Assembly (NCBI RefSeq): GCF_023100945.1
Contig: NZ_CP064689.1
Coordinates: 2,648,001-2,712,000 of the forward strand
Length of the DNA stretch: 64,000 bases
Reading direction: 5' to 3'
Source: Bradyrhizobium sp. 200
GTDB lineage: Bacteria > Pseudomonadota > Alphaproteobacteria > Rhizobiales > Xanthobacteraceae
Part shown: piece after piece, positions 43,229 through 51,591 of the stretch
How positions within the stretch are numbered: the first letter of the stretch is position 1
How the letters are laid out: each line of letters starts with the position of its first letter
Program-made: the position numbers and the translations under genes
Notes under the pieces: generated by a model
Databases searched by the model: none
What the model saw: only the letters and a program-made list of their open reading frames with translations
Told to the model about the DNA's origin: nothing

Positions 43229-43305
43229 TGCGCAAGGGAGCGAAGCGACGAAGCAATCCATCTATCCCCGCGTGGAGACGTGGATTGCTTCGCTTTCGCT
43301 CGCAA
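43229..43305. repeat. Inverted repeat, dispersed rhizobial type
   Basis: A left arm ending GCGAAGCGACGAAGCAATCC (43239-43260 region) pairs with TGGATTGCTTCGCTTTCGCTCGCAA (43281-43305), around a CG-rich loop. Such TTGCGAGC...GAAGCAATCC elements are common in Bradyrhizobium (recalled). Confidence 0.65.
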
Positions 43306-43318
43306 TGACGGTTGAGGC

Positions 43319-43717
43319 TTATGCCGCCACCGTCTCACCGCTCTTGCGCAGGCCGATGTACTGCAACTCGGCAAACACGCCCGTCGCAATCGCCTGCGCC
43401 ACGACAAAGACCTGGCCAAGCAGGTTCGGGCTCACCGCACCAGAGAATAGCAGCGCGATGCTACCGAGCGTCCAGGCCGCGTTGCCTACGATCACGAGCA
43501 ACACCAACGCCTTCGCCACCGTCGACCGCATGGCGAGCCACCCGACCAGCGCCGTATAGGCGATCAGGAACAGCCCGGTTTCGCGCAACAAGGCTTCGGG
43601 CAGACTGAGAACGGGCGCGAGCGCACCGGCGCCCAGCGTCAGCGCGACCGCGGCGACGCCGCTGAAGATGGCGTCGGCGAGGAGGGCGCGGCTCAGGAAT
43701 GAAGACGGATGGATCAT
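43319..43717 (-). CDS. Hypothetical membrane protein
   Basis: 132 residues with about four hydrophobic segments (LADAIFSGVAAVALTLGAGALAPVL, LIAYTALVGWLAMRS, LVLLVIVGNAAWTLGSIALLF, VFVVAQAIATGVFAELQYIGL). AGGAG lies seven bases before the ATG. Family unknown. It is the second gene of a unit with the 73-residue gene upstream, probably controlled by the divergent XRE regulator. Confidence 0.65.
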   Translation of the reverse strand: MIHPSSFLSRALLADAIFSGVAAVALTLGAGALAPVLSLPEALLRETGLFLIAYTALVGWLAMRSTVAKALVLLVIVGNAAWTLGSIALLFSGAVSPNLLGQVFVVAQAIATGVFAELQYIGLRKSGETVAA

Positions 43718-43760
43718 GACGATTCTCCTTTGCTTGGGGGTAGGTTCTTGGGAGCAGGGA

Positions 43761-43982
43761 TCAGCGTTTCAGGAGCGACCGGAGCTGACGCATCAGCCGC
43801 ATCGGGCAGAGCGCTTTGCCGACCCTGTTCTCGATCGTCTGTACCTGCGCGAACACGAAGACGCCGGTGTCGTGCACCCCGGGTTCGGGCATGTTCAGGG
43901 AGCGCGCCAGCAACCAGGTGGCCAGATTGAGCATCCACGGGATCGCAGCGGCCGCGAAGCGGAAGAGGGAAAGCATCAGCAT
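43761..43982 (-). CDS. Small hypothetical protein with N-terminal hydrophobic segment
   Basis: 73 residues from the ATG at 43982 (AGGAG seven bases upstream). The N-terminus is hydrophobic (LFRFAAAAIPWMLNLATWLLARSLN) and the C-terminus basic (RLMRQLRSLLKR). Unknown family. Divergent from the XRE regulator and 43 bases before the next membrane protein. Confidence 0.5.
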   Translation of the reverse strand: MLMLSLFRFAAAAIPWMLNLATWLLARSLNMPEPGVHDTGVFVFAQVQTIENRVGKALCPMRLMRQLRSLLKR

Positions 43983-44031
43983 GGGTCATCTCCTGTGCCC
44001 CCAAGATGACCCGGCCTGCGACCCCGTTTCG

Positions 44032-44048
44032 ATTACCTCGGACGTAAT
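44032..44048. promoter_or_regulatory. Palindrome ATTAC-N7-GTAAT, likely XRE operator
   Basis: ATTAC (44032-44036) and GTAAT (44044-44048) flank CTCGGAC in the 101-bp gap between the divergent small gene (43982) and the XRE regulator (44084). Its placement fits an operator for both. Confidence 0.55.
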
Positions 44049-44083
44049 GGAATGGACGAAATTCGCATGGTAGGTTTTCCACC

Positions 44084-44905
44084 ATGAACGCACATGCTTC
44101 CACGGCGCGAGCCGAACGAGCCCAGCCCGTCCATATCGGCGATCACCTGCGCGAATGGCGCCAGCGCCGCCACCTGAGCCAGCTCGATCTGGCGGGAGAT
44201 GCCGAGATATCCGCGCGCCACCTCAGTTTTGTCGAAACCGGCCGTGCCGCACCGTCGCGCGAAATGGTGCTGAAGCTCGCCGAGCGATTGGAGGTTCCCT
44301 TGCGTGAACGCAACGTGCTGCTGGTCGCCGCGGGCTTTGCGCCTGCCTTTCCGCAGCGCTCGCTCGACGATCCCGCGCTCAAATCGGCGCGGGCGGCGAT
44401 CGATCTCGTACTGAAGGCGCACGAACCGAACCCGGCACTGGCCTATGACCGGCACTGGAATCTGGTAACAGCCAACCGCATGGTGGCGCCGCTGCTCGAA
44501 GGCTTGCCGCCGCATTTGCTCGGGCAGCCCTTCAATATCCTGCGTCTGGCCTTTCACCCCGAGGGGCTGGCGCCGCGCACGGTCAATCTCGCCGAATGGA
44601 GCGCACATCTCCTGGAGCGGCTGCACCGGCAATGCGAGGCGACGGCCGATCCCGAACTGCTGAAACTATATCAGGAACTGAAAGCCTATCGGATGCCGGC
44701 GCGCTCCGGTCCAGTCTCGGCCGATAATGTCGCGATCCCGTTCAAGCTGCGCCTTAACGGCGAAGTCCTGAGCTTCATCTCGACCACCATGGTGTTCGGC
44801 ACGCCGGTCGACATCACGCTGCAGGAGCTGGCGCTGGAGACGTTCTTCCCCGCCGATGATCTGACAGCCGAGCGGATGCGGCAGATAGCGGCGAGTCTGA
44901 CGTGA
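44084..44905 (+). CDS. XRE-family regulator with MmyB-like ligand domain
   Basis: 273 residues. The HTH (about 15-75) reads IGDHLREWRQRRHLSQLDLAGDAEISARHLSFVETGRAAPSREMVLKLAERLEVPLRERN, followed by a domain starting NPALAYDRHWNLVTANRM, the MmyB-like transcription-regulator ligand-binding domain. It is likely a repressor or activator of the divergent membrane-protein genes. The ligand is unknown; in related proteins it may be a fatty acid or other small molecule. Confidence 0.85.
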   Translation: MNAHASTARAERAQPVHIGDHLREWRQRRHLSQLDLAGDAEISARHLSFVETGRAAPSREMVLKLAERLEVPLRERNVLLVAAGFAPAFPQRSLDDPALKSARAAIDLVLKAHEPNPALAYDRHWNLVTANRMVAPLLEGLPPHLLGQPFNILRLAFHPEGLAPRTVNLAEWSAHLLERLHRQCEATADPELLKLYQELKAYRMPARSGPVSADNVAIPFKLRLNGEVLSFISTTMVFGTPVDITLQELALETFFPADDLTAERMRQIAASLT

Positions 44906-44908
44906 CGT

Positions 44909-44988
44909 GTAGGATGGGTGGAGCGAAGCGATACCCATCAATGCCGGTGCGTGTGATGATGGGTTTCGCTTCGCTCTCCCCATCCTAC
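44909..44988. repeat. Long inverted repeat downstream of the XRE gene
   Basis: GTAGGATGGG-TGGAGCGAAGCG and CGCTTCGCTC-CCCATCCTAC form a long hairpin of the dispersed rhizobial kind, with a central loop. It may serve as transcription end of the XRE gene. Confidence 0.65.
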
Positions 44989-45088
44989 GTCCTTGCGGCG
45001 GTTTAACACCGACCCGCACCGCTCGCATAATCGGCGCATGGACTCTCGCCACCATGCGCCGGCCACGCTCACGGCGTTGGCGATGTAG

Positions 45089-45541
45089 TCAGTTCGCCTT
45101 CTCGATCAGGCTTTCCAGCAGGCGTTTCAATTCAGCCGTGGCCTTGTCGCCGTAATTCTCGGCGATAAAGGCTTCCTGGCTCAGCGCCAGCGAGTTCAGG
45201 CGCTGGGTCAGCGCCTTGCCGCGATCGGAGGAGAACATCAAAACCTTGCGCCGGTCGTCTGCATCCTGGACCCGGTAGACGAGCGCGTCGGACACCATTC
45301 GGTCGACCATCTTGGTCAGGGTCGGGTGATTGAGCAATACGGCCTCGGCGAGCTCACCCATCGAGTGGCCCTTGCCATCGGAAAGAACTTTCAGAATGCG
45401 CCATTGCTCGACCGGCACGCCTTCCTTGCGAAACCGCGCGTCGAGCTGACGATTGATCTCCCGGTTGGCCTGCGCAAGCAGATAAGCGAGATGCTCGGTG
45501 ATGGGTTTGCTGGGCGATTTGGCCAAGGCTTTGAACTTCAT
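45089..45541 (-). CDS. MarR-family regulator of the amide locus
   Basis: 150 residues. The winged-helix pattern is clear: YLLAQANREINRQLDARFRKEGVPVEQWRILKVLSDGKGHSMGELAEAVLLNHPTLTKMVDRMVSDALVYRVQDADDRRKVLMFSSDRGKAL. The -D-x-R-D/R-x-x- wing is present as DADDRRK. It is divergent from the amide-use genes, and the AT-rich gap between contains two copies of a TTGAATATTCAA-like palindrome. It is probably a repressor relieved by an amide or its product (inference). Confidence 0.85.
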   Translation of the reverse strand: MKFKALAKSPSKPITEHLAYLLAQANREINRQLDARFRKEGVPVEQWRILKVLSDGKGHSMGELAEAVLLNHPTLTKMVDRMVSDALVYRVQDADDRRKVLMFSSDRGKALTQRLNSLALSQEAFIAENYGDKATAELKRLLESLIEKAN

Positions 45542-45555
45542 AATGGGGGTTTTGG

Positions 45556-45611
45556 ATGAATATTTAGCGCTCTTGCTTGTTCTATATGCATGGGAATCGT
45601 TGAATATTCAA
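45556..45611. promoter_or_regulatory. Two TTGAATATTCAA-type sites, likely MarR operators
   Basis: TTGAATATTCAA (45600-45611) is a perfect 12-base palindrome; ATGAATATTTAG (45556-45567) matches it at nine of 12 positions. Both lie in the 160-bp gap between the MarR gene (45541) and the AmiC-like gene (45702). This suits a divergent promoter control. Confidence 0.65.
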
Positions 45612-45701
45612 TATTTTCCACTACGATTATTTTTTGTTGCCGATGACCTTGCCGATGATAGTCTGACCGCGCCGGACTAAAGAAGCTGAAAGGAGAGCGA
45701 A

Positions 45702-46880
45702 TTGCTCTCGCCCACGCAATTTGGAAAGTTCGGCGGGTCGTCCATGCCGCCGGAATGGCTGTTGAAGGGATTGCCGGGGTTCGGTTCGGGAAGCTCCGGG
45801 CCGGCGCCGCGCCTGTTCCGTGAGCGTCGCGACCGCAAGAAATTGCGCATTGCCAATTTTGTCGGACTGTCGGGTCCGTCGGGAATCTGGGGCCCGGCCT
45901 CCATCAACAGTACGCTGCTCGGCGTTTCCGAGATCAACCGCCGCGGTGGCATTCTCGGCCGCGAGATCGAAGTCGCGTTCCATGATACCGGCGGCGATAT
46001 CAACGACGTGACGCGGACGGCTTCCGACATTGTCGCGTCCGAAGACGCGGACCTCGTGATGGGTTCGCATATCAGCGCGGTCAGGGTGGCGTTGCGCAAG
46101 GTCGTCGCCGGACACATTCCCTACCTTTACACGCCGGTATATGAGGGCGGCGAGCGAACGCCCGGCGTCATGGCCATCGGCGAGACGCCGGGGGCGCAAT
46201 GGCGTCCGGCCATCGAATGGCTCGCCAACACCAGGCAGGCGTCGAACTGGTATCTGATCGGCAGCGACTATGTCTGGCCATGGCTCTCCCACAAGGCGAT
46301 CAAGAAATACATCGCGGACGCCGGCGGCTGTGTCGTCGGCGAAGAGTTCGTGCCTATCGGCGAGCACAATCACAGCGCCCAGCTCGCGCGGATCCGGGCC
46401 GCCAGGCCCGACGTGGTTCTGATCACGTTGATCGGCGCCGACAGCGTCGTCTTCAACCGTACCTTTGGTGAGCAGGGGCTCGGCTCCCAAATGCTCCGTC
46501 TCGCCGGCGCGATGGACGAGACGGTGCTGCTCGGGATCGGTGCCGACAATACCGAAAACCTGTTCTGCGCATCCGGCTATTTCATCGACAGGGCATCGCG
46601 CGAGAACGACGCCTTCCGCAGCCAATACGAGGCGTCGTTCGGCCGCCACGCGCCGCCGCTCGGCTCGATCGCGCAGTCGAACTACGAAGGGCTGCGGTTT
46701 CTGGAGACGGTGGCGTCGCGCGCAGGATCGCTGGCAAGGAAGCCGCTGCTCTCGGCCGCCGCGAACGTGGACTATCAGGGCGCGCGAGGCACCATTGGCA
46801 TCCGGCGCGGCAGCGCACGCATGCCGATCTATCTTGCGGCGGCCAACGGGCTCGACTTCCGCCTGATCAAACAATTCTGA
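45702..46880 (+). CDS. AmiC-like amide-binding protein, apparently cytosolic
   Basis: 392 residues from a TTG start at 45702, supported by AAAGGAGAG six bases upstream. The type 1 periplasmic-binding fold starts RIANFVGLSGPSGIWGPASINSTLLGVSEINRRGG and continues with VMGSHISAVRVALRKVVAGHIPYLYTPVYEGGE and SDYVWPWLSHKAIKKYIADAGG. These motifs fit AmiC/FmdD/UrtA proteins. The first ~50 residues are basic with no signal peptide, unlike transporter binding proteins, and like Pseudomonas AmiC, which is a cytosolic amide sensor. No AmiR gene is next to it. Confidence 0.75.
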   Translation: MLSPTQFGKFGGSSMPPEWLLKGLPGFGSGSSGPAPRLFRERRDRKKLRIANFVGLSGPSGIWGPASINSTLLGVSEINRRGGILGREIEVAFHDTGGDINDVTRTASDIVASEDADLVMGSHISAVRVALRKVVAGHIPYLYTPVYEGGERTPGVMAIGETPGAQWRPAIEWLANTRQASNWYLIGSDYVWPWLSHKAIKKYIADAGGCVVGEEFVPIGEHNHSAQLARIRAARPDVVLITLIGADSVVFNRTFGEQGLGSQMLRLAGAMDETVLLGIGADNTENLFCASGYFIDRASRENDAFRSQYEASFGRHAPPLGSIAQSNYEGLRFLETVASRAGSLARKPLLSAAANVDYQGARGTIGIRRGSARMPIYLAAANGLDFRLIKQF

Positions 46881-47026
46881 CGGCGGGCGGGCATTGCTTC
46901 AGCAAAAGGAAGGTTGCGAAATAATACTTGAAAAGGAAAACATTTCCGTTTCTAGTGATGTGAACGGGGCCGGCCTTCATCCGGCAGCTTGCCCACAAGC
47001 ATTCAGAAGAAACAGGAGAAACCATC

Positions 47027-48541
47027 GTGACAGTAGCGCTTCCAACACCCGATCAACTGCGCGCGGTCGCCGATCAATGCGGTCTGGCATTGACCGATGA
47101 GGACGTCTCTTCCTTCCGCGGTTTGATGCAAGGCTCCGTCGATGCCTACAACGCCGTCGGCGCGATGCCTGACGAAGTCCCGATCGTCAAATACCCGCGG
47201 ACGCCGGGCTATCGTCCCAGTCCGGAGGAAAATCCGCGCAACGCCTGGTACCGCAAATCGACCGTCAAGGGCGCGGCGAGCGGCAAGCTGAAAGGCAAGG
47301 TCGTGGCGCTGAAGGACAACATCATGCTGGCCGGGGTGCCGATGATGAACGGCTCCGCGACGCTCGAAGGCTACGTGCCGGATTTCGACGCCACCATCGT
47401 CACACGCATGCTCGATGCCGGCGCGGAGATTGCGGGCAAGGTGCATTGCGAGTCGTTTTGCATATCCGGCGGCAGCCACACCAATTCGACCGGCCCGGTC
47501 CATAATCCCCACAAGATGGGTTACTCCGCCGGCGGATCGTCCTCGGGGAGTGCGGTCGTTGTCGCGCTCGGCGAGGTCGACATGGCGATCGGCGGCGACC
47601 AGGGCGGATCGATCCGAATGCCATCCTCGTTCAGCGGCACCTACGGCATGAAGCCGACCTGGGGGCTAGTGCCTTACACCGGCGTCATGCCGATCGAAAT
47701 CTTCGTCGACCATACCGGGCCGATGACCGCGAACGTTGCCGACAACGCCCTGCTGCTCGAAGTGCTCGCCGGCGACGACGGTTACGATCCGCGGATCAAG
47801 TCGCCCACGGTGCAGGAGTACACCAAGGCGCTTGGCGGCGGCGTCAAGGGCATGAAGATCGCCATCGTCAAGGAAGGTTTTGAGCAGGCCGGCGCCGAAG
47901 CCGCCGTCAACGAAAGCGTGCGGGAAGCGGCAAAGCGGCTCGCGAGCCTCGGCGCTGCCGTTGAGGAAGTCTCAATCCCGATGCACATGGTGGCACCGGC
48001 AGTCTGGACGCCGATCGGAGCCGAAGGCATCGCGCAGACCATGATGTTTGGCGACGGCTATGGTCTCAGCCGTTCGGACCTCTACTCGACGTCGCTGATG
48101 GATTTTCACCGCGGCTGGCGCGGGCAGGCGGATTCGCTCTCGGAAACGACAAAACTGTTTCTGATGCTTGGCGTCTACATCAACAATAATTTCGGCCCGC
48201 GCTACTACGGGAAGGCCGTCAACATCTCGCGCCGCGTGACCGCGGCCTACGACAAGGTGCTGGCGAACTACGATCTCCTCTTGATGCCGACCACGCCGAT
48301 GAAGGCGACGCCGCTGCCGGCGCCGGGCGCGGCCCGCGAGGAGGTGTGCGCGCGCGCATTCGAGATGATCACCAACACCGCCCCGTTCGACATCACGCAC
48401 CACCCGGCGATGTCGCTGCCCTGCGGCATGGTGGACGGACTTCCTGTCGGCCTGATGCTGGTCGGCCGGCATTTCGATGAATCGACCATCTATCGCGCGG
48501 CGCATGCCTTCGAGCAGTCCGGCGACTGGAAGAAAATGTAA
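47027..48541 (+). CDS. Amidase, amidase-signature family
   Basis: 504 residues. The amidase signature lies at about 160-205 (GYSAGGSSSGSAVVVALGEVDMAIGGDQGGSIRMPSS). The catalytic triad is visible at Lys96 (VALKDN), Ser171 (SAGGSSSG) and Ser195 (DQGGSIR), at exactly the same positions as in the Rhodococcus N-771 amidase, whose family it fits. That enzyme hydrolyses aliphatic and aromatic amides to acids and ammonia. Here it probably acts on imported amides, as its neighbours are an AmiC-like protein and a Liv-type importer. Confidence 0.9.
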   Translation: MTVALPTPDQLRAVADQCGLALTDEDVSSFRGLMQGSVDAYNAVGAMPDEVPIVKYPRTPGYRPSPEENPRNAWYRKSTVKGAASGKLKGKVVALKDNIMLAGVPMMNGSATLEGYVPDFDATIVTRMLDAGAEIAGKVHCESFCISGGSHTNSTGPVHNPHKMGYSAGGSSSGSAVVVALGEVDMAIGGDQGGSIRMPSSFSGTYGMKPTWGLVPYTGVMPIEIFVDHTGPMTANVADNALLLEVLAGDDGYDPRIKSPTVQEYTKALGGGVKGMKIAIVKEGFEQAGAEAAVNESVREAAKRLASLGAAVEEVSIPMHMVAPAVWTPIGAEGIAQTMMFGDGYGLSRSDLYSTSLMDFHRGWRGQADSLSETTKLFLMLGVYINNNFGPRYYGKAVNISRRVTAAYDKVLANYDLLLMPTTPMKATPLPAPGAAREEVCARAFEMITNTAPFDITHHPAMSLPCGMVDGLPVGLMLVGRHFDESTIYRAAHAFEQSGDWKKM

Positions 48542-48594
48542 GCGGGCAGCCGAACGCCACAGGGGGCTGGTGACAGGGGTGCTGGTGATGCCAC

Positions 48595-49452
48595 ATGGAT
48601 AATCTGTTCGTCGCACTGTTCGAGATCCTGAGTTTCGGCGCGATCGTCGTACTGGTCGTGCTGGGGCTCGGGATCATCGCCAGCATGATGGGCATCTTCA
48701 ATTTCGCCCAGGGCGAGTTCGTCCTGCTTGGCGCCTATGTGACCTATATCGTCCACAGTGCGGGCCTGCCGGTTTGGCTCGGAATGCTGGCTGCGCCCTT
48801 TGTCGTCGGCGCATTGGGATTTTTCCTGGAGCGGACGATCGTCCGGCGATTTTACGCCGCACCAATCGTGGCGATGCTCGGCACCTATGCACTCGGGCTC
48901 ATCATCCGCGAGATCGTCCGCGGTTTGATCGGCGGGTTGTACCTGTCGGTCCCGGAGCCGCTCGGTGGTTCGGTCACTATCGGGACCATGCATTTTTCCA
49001 CCTGGCGGCTGGTCATCATTCTCATTACGGCACTCGTGATGATCGGCAGCTACCTGCTGCTGGCACGCACTGCCTTCGGACTACGAATTCGGGCGTCGCT
49101 GGAAAATCCTGCGCTCGCCCGCGCATCGGGCATTTCGACCAATGCGATCTATGGCGCGACGTTTGCATTCGGCGCGGCGCTCGCGGGGCTTGCGGGTGCG
49201 TTGATCGTGCCGGTGTTCTCGCTGTTTGCCGATCTCGGCCTGCGCTTCCTGATTCAGGGGTTCGTCGCCGTGATGGTCGGCGGGGTCGGCTCGTTCGCAG
49301 GGCCGGTAGCGGGCGCCGGTGTGATCGGAACGCTCGCCGCAGCGCTGCCATGGATCATTCCGCCTGTCATCGCCGACGTTCTCGTGTTCGTTCTCGCCAT
49401 CATCTTTATCAAGTTTCGGCCGCAAGGCCTGCTTTCAGCAAAGGGGGTCTAG
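48595..49452 (+). CDS. Branched-chain/amide ABC transporter permease, LivH type
   Basis: 285 residues with about eight membrane segments. LivH/UrtB features are seen in LGLGIIASMMGIFNFAQGEFVLLGAYVTY, RASLENPALARASGISTNAIYGATFAFGAALAGLAGALIVP and FVAVMVGGVGSFAGPVAGAGVIGTLAAALPW. Its TAG stop is inside the CTAG target site duplicated by the IS element that follows. It is the first gene of a LivH-(SBP)-LivM-LivG-LivF set interrupted by that element. Confidence 0.88.
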   Translation: MDNLFVALFEILSFGAIVVLVVLGLGIIASMMGIFNFAQGEFVLLGAYVTYIVHSAGLPVWLGMLAAPFVVGALGFFLERTIVRRFYAAPIVAMLGTYALGLIIREIVRGLIGGLYLSVPEPLGGSVTIGTMHFSTWRLVIILITALVMIGSYLLLARTAFGLRIRASLENPALARASGISTNAIYGATFAFGAALAGLAGALIVPVFSLFADLGLRFLIQGFVAVMVGGVGSFAGPVAGAGVIGTLAAALPWIIPPVIADVLVFVLAIIFIKFRPQGLLSAKGV

Positions 49453-49465
49453 GGTCTGTTGAGAT

Positions 49466-49807
49466 TCACCTGGAATGGATGACGGCGGTGGCGAGGTAGA
49501 TCATCGCCTCGAAACTGCTGTCTGTCTTGTCGCATCGCATTGCCACGCGCTTGAATTCCTTCAGCTTGCCGAAGAAGTTCTCGATCAGGTGGCGCCATTT
49601 GTAGATGTCCTTGTCGATGTCGAGAGGCTTGGCGCGCCTTTGATGCTGCGAGATTACGACCTTCGCCTTGCGCTCGTTCATGTCTTCGATGATCCAGTTG
49701 GAATCAAAAGCCTTATCAGCGATCAGGCCGCCGAATTCGAGGTCCTTGATCAGGGGCGCGACGCCGACGGTGTCAAAGCGATGGCCGGGGAGCAGGATGA
49801 ACCGCAC
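49466..49807 (-). CDS. IS5-type transposase, second half (OrfB, DDE domain)
   Basis: 113 residues of visible frame (a longer frame begins about 49890 if read by frameshift). RFILLPGHRFDTVGVAPLIKDLEFGGLIADKAFDSNWIIEDM and NERKAKVVISQHQRRAKPLDIDKDIYKWRHLIENFFGKLKEFKRVAMRCDK are typical of the IS5/IS427 OrfB with its catalytic Asp (ADKAFDSN) and Glu (IENFFGKLK). Produced most likely as OrfAB by frameshift. Confidence 0.85.
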   Translation of the reverse strand: MRFILLPGHRFDTVGVAPLIKDLEFGGLIADKAFDSNWIIEDMNERKAKVVISQHQRRAKPLDIDKDIYKWRHLIENFFGKLKEFKRVAMRCDKTDSSFEAMIYLATAVIHSR

Positions 49808-49827
49808 CAGGTTCCCAAGTGCGTCGG

Positions 49828-50217
49828 TCAGCGCAAGGATTTTCGTGGTCCAGCCGCCCTTCGACTTGCCGATGGCCTGATTTTTTGTCCCCCTTTTGCT
49901 CCCTGCGCGTGGCGGTGAACTTTGACGATTGTCGCGTCGACCATGGCGAACTCCATATCCGGATCATCCGATACGGCATCGAAAATCCGCTTGAAAACGC
50001 CGGCCTTCACCCAATCGCGATAGCGCTTGAACACCGTATTCCAGTTGCCGAACGTCGGCGGAAGGTCTCTCCATGGGCTGCCCGTGCGCGCGATCCACAG
50101 CACTGCTTCGAGAAACAAACGGTTGTCACCCCCTGTGCGGCCGGGGTCCGTGGCCTTGCCCAAACAAAGCGGCTCCATCTTCGCCCATTGAGCGTCCGTC
50201 AAAACGAATCGGTGCAT
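49828..50217 (-). CDS. IS5-type transposase, first half (OrfA)
   Basis: 129 residues. FVLTDAQWAKMEPLCLGKATDPGRTGGDNRLFLEAVLWIARTGSPWRDLPPTFGNWNTVFKRYRDWVKAGVF is the classic N-terminal DUF4096 region, and DATIVKVHRHAQGAKGG carries the first catalytic Asp. The frame breaks in a slippery run (six A on the coding strand, 49881-49886), just where other IS427 members shift frame to join OrfB. Confidence 0.85.
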   Translation of the reverse strand: MHRFVLTDAQWAKMEPLCLGKATDPGRTGGDNRLFLEAVLWIARTGSPWRDLPPTFGNWNTVFKRYRDWVKAGVFKRIFDAVSDDPDMEFAMVDATIVKVHRHAQGAKGGQKIRPSASRRAAGPRKSLR

Positions 50218-50290
50218 TCCAAGCTCCTTTCGGAGCTTGAATCACGGGCATTTCAATCTGTGAATCCTGAATCTCAACAGACCCTAGTCC

Positions 50291-51511
50291 ATGTTCAATG
50301 ACCGCAGCAATCTCAGCCGCCGGCGATTTCTCTCCAATTTCGCCTTTGCCAGTACCGCCATTGCCACCGGCGTCGGCAGTTGGGTCGTCCGCCCCGACTG
50401 GGCGAACGCGGCGGCTGCCCCGATCAAGGTTGGCATCGCGACCGACTTGACCGGTCCGATCGGCTACGCCGGCAATGCGGACGCAAATGTCGCGAAAATG
50501 GTGATCAAGGAGATCAACGACGCCGGCGGACTGCTTGGCCGCCCGCTGGAACTGTTCATCGAGGACACCGCGTCGAATGAATCGGTCGCGGTCGGCAACG
50601 TCCGCAAGCTGATCCAGCGCGACAAGGTCGATCTGGTGCTGGGAGGCATCACCAGTTCGATGCGCAATGCCATCAAGGACGTGATCGTGGCGCGCGGCAA
50701 GACGCTCTACATTTATCCGCAGCTATACGAGGGCAAGGAATGCACGCCCTATCTGTTCTGCACCGGCCCGACGCCGGCGCAGCAGTGCGACGAGTTCATT
50801 CCCTGGCTGATCAAGAACGGCGGCAAGAGGTTCGCGCTGCCGAGCGCCAACTATGTGTGGCCTCACACTCTCAACGTCTATGCACGCAAGGTGATCGAGG
50901 CCAATGGCGGCGAAGTCGTCTTTGAAGAATACTACCCGCTCGACCAGATCGACTTCAGTGCCACGGTGAACCGGGTGATTTCCAACAAGGTGGACGTGGT
51001 GTTCAACACCGTGATCCCACCGGGGGTAGGACCGTTCTTCAAGCAGCTTTACGAGGCCGGATTTCTCAAGAACGGCGGGCGGCTGTCGTGCGTCTATTAC
51101 GACGAGAACACGCTCAACATCAACCAGGCCGCCGAGATCGAAGGACTTGCGAGCTGTCTCGACTATTTCAAGGCGCTGACGCCGGAGGATCCGTTCAGCG
51201 CCAAACTTCAGGCGGCCTATGAAAAGCAGTTCCCGGGCACATTCCTGTTTGCCGCGGGTAGTGCTGCAACCGGGACTTATCGTGGCCTCAAATTATGGGA
51301 AGCGGCCGTGAAGGAGGCCGGCAAGGTCGATCGCGACGCAGTCGCGGCTGCACTGGATCACGCGAAGATCGCCGAAGGTCCCGGCGGGCCTGCGGAAATG
51401 GTTCCCGGCAAGCGGCATTGCAAGATGAAGATGTATACGGCGGTTGCCAAGGGCGGCAATTATGAGATCGTTGCGCGCAGCGCCGGCCTGGTCGATCCCA
51501 AAGAATGCTAA
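50291..51511 (+). CDS. Amide/urea-type ABC transporter substrate-binding protein, Tat signal
   Basis: 406 residues. The N-terminus has a twin-arginine signal (SRRRFLSNFAFASTAIATGVGSW) and the type 1 fold begins IKVGIATDLTGPIGYAGNADANVAKMVIKEINDAGG. It matches FmdD/UrtA-type binders, and resembles the AmiC-like gene in fold. Before the IS insertion, GCAAAGGGGG lay eight bases upstream of this ATG; now only CAACAGACCCTAGTCC precedes it, with no Shine-Dalgarno. Expression may be reduced. Confidence 0.85.
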   Translation: MFNDRSNLSRRRFLSNFAFASTAIATGVGSWVVRPDWANAAAAPIKVGIATDLTGPIGYAGNADANVAKMVIKEINDAGGLLGRPLELFIEDTASNESVAVGNVRKLIQRDKVDLVLGGITSSMRNAIKDVIVARGKTLYIYPQLYEGKECTPYLFCTGPTPAQQCDEFIPWLIKNGGKRFALPSANYVWPHTLNVYARKVIEANGGEVVFEEYYPLDQIDFSATVNRVISNKVDVVFNTVIPPGVGPFFKQLYEAGFLKNGGRLSCVYYDENTLNINQAAEIEGLASCLDYFKALTPEDPFSAKLQAAYEKQFPGTFLFAAGSAATGTYRGLKLWEAAVKEAGKVDRDAVAAALDHAKIAEGPGGPAEMVPGKRHCKMKMYTAVAKGGNYEIVARSAGLVDPKEC

Positions 51512-51591
51512 CGCGATGCTAGTGCATTGATGAGCGTCTTGCAGCGGCGGCCCGCCGCTGCGAACTTCGGAGCGGATTTACTGGCAACTTG

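Larger units (their letters stand above)
49453..50283 (-). mobile_element. IS5-family insertion sequence, 831 bp
   Basis: Perfect 16-bp terminal inverted repeats: GGTCTGTTGAGATTCA at 49453-49468 and its complement at 50268-50283. A 4-bp direct duplication CTAG flanks it (49449-49452 and 50284-50287). Two overlapping frames on the minus strand encode the transposase halves, as in IS427-type members of IS5. The intact ends and duplication indicate a recent insertion. Confidence 0.9.

Noticed and set aside
45627..46874. 415-residue minus-strand frame inside the AmiC-like gene
   Set aside because: Antisense shadow; the plus-strand product has a recognisable fold and ribosome site.
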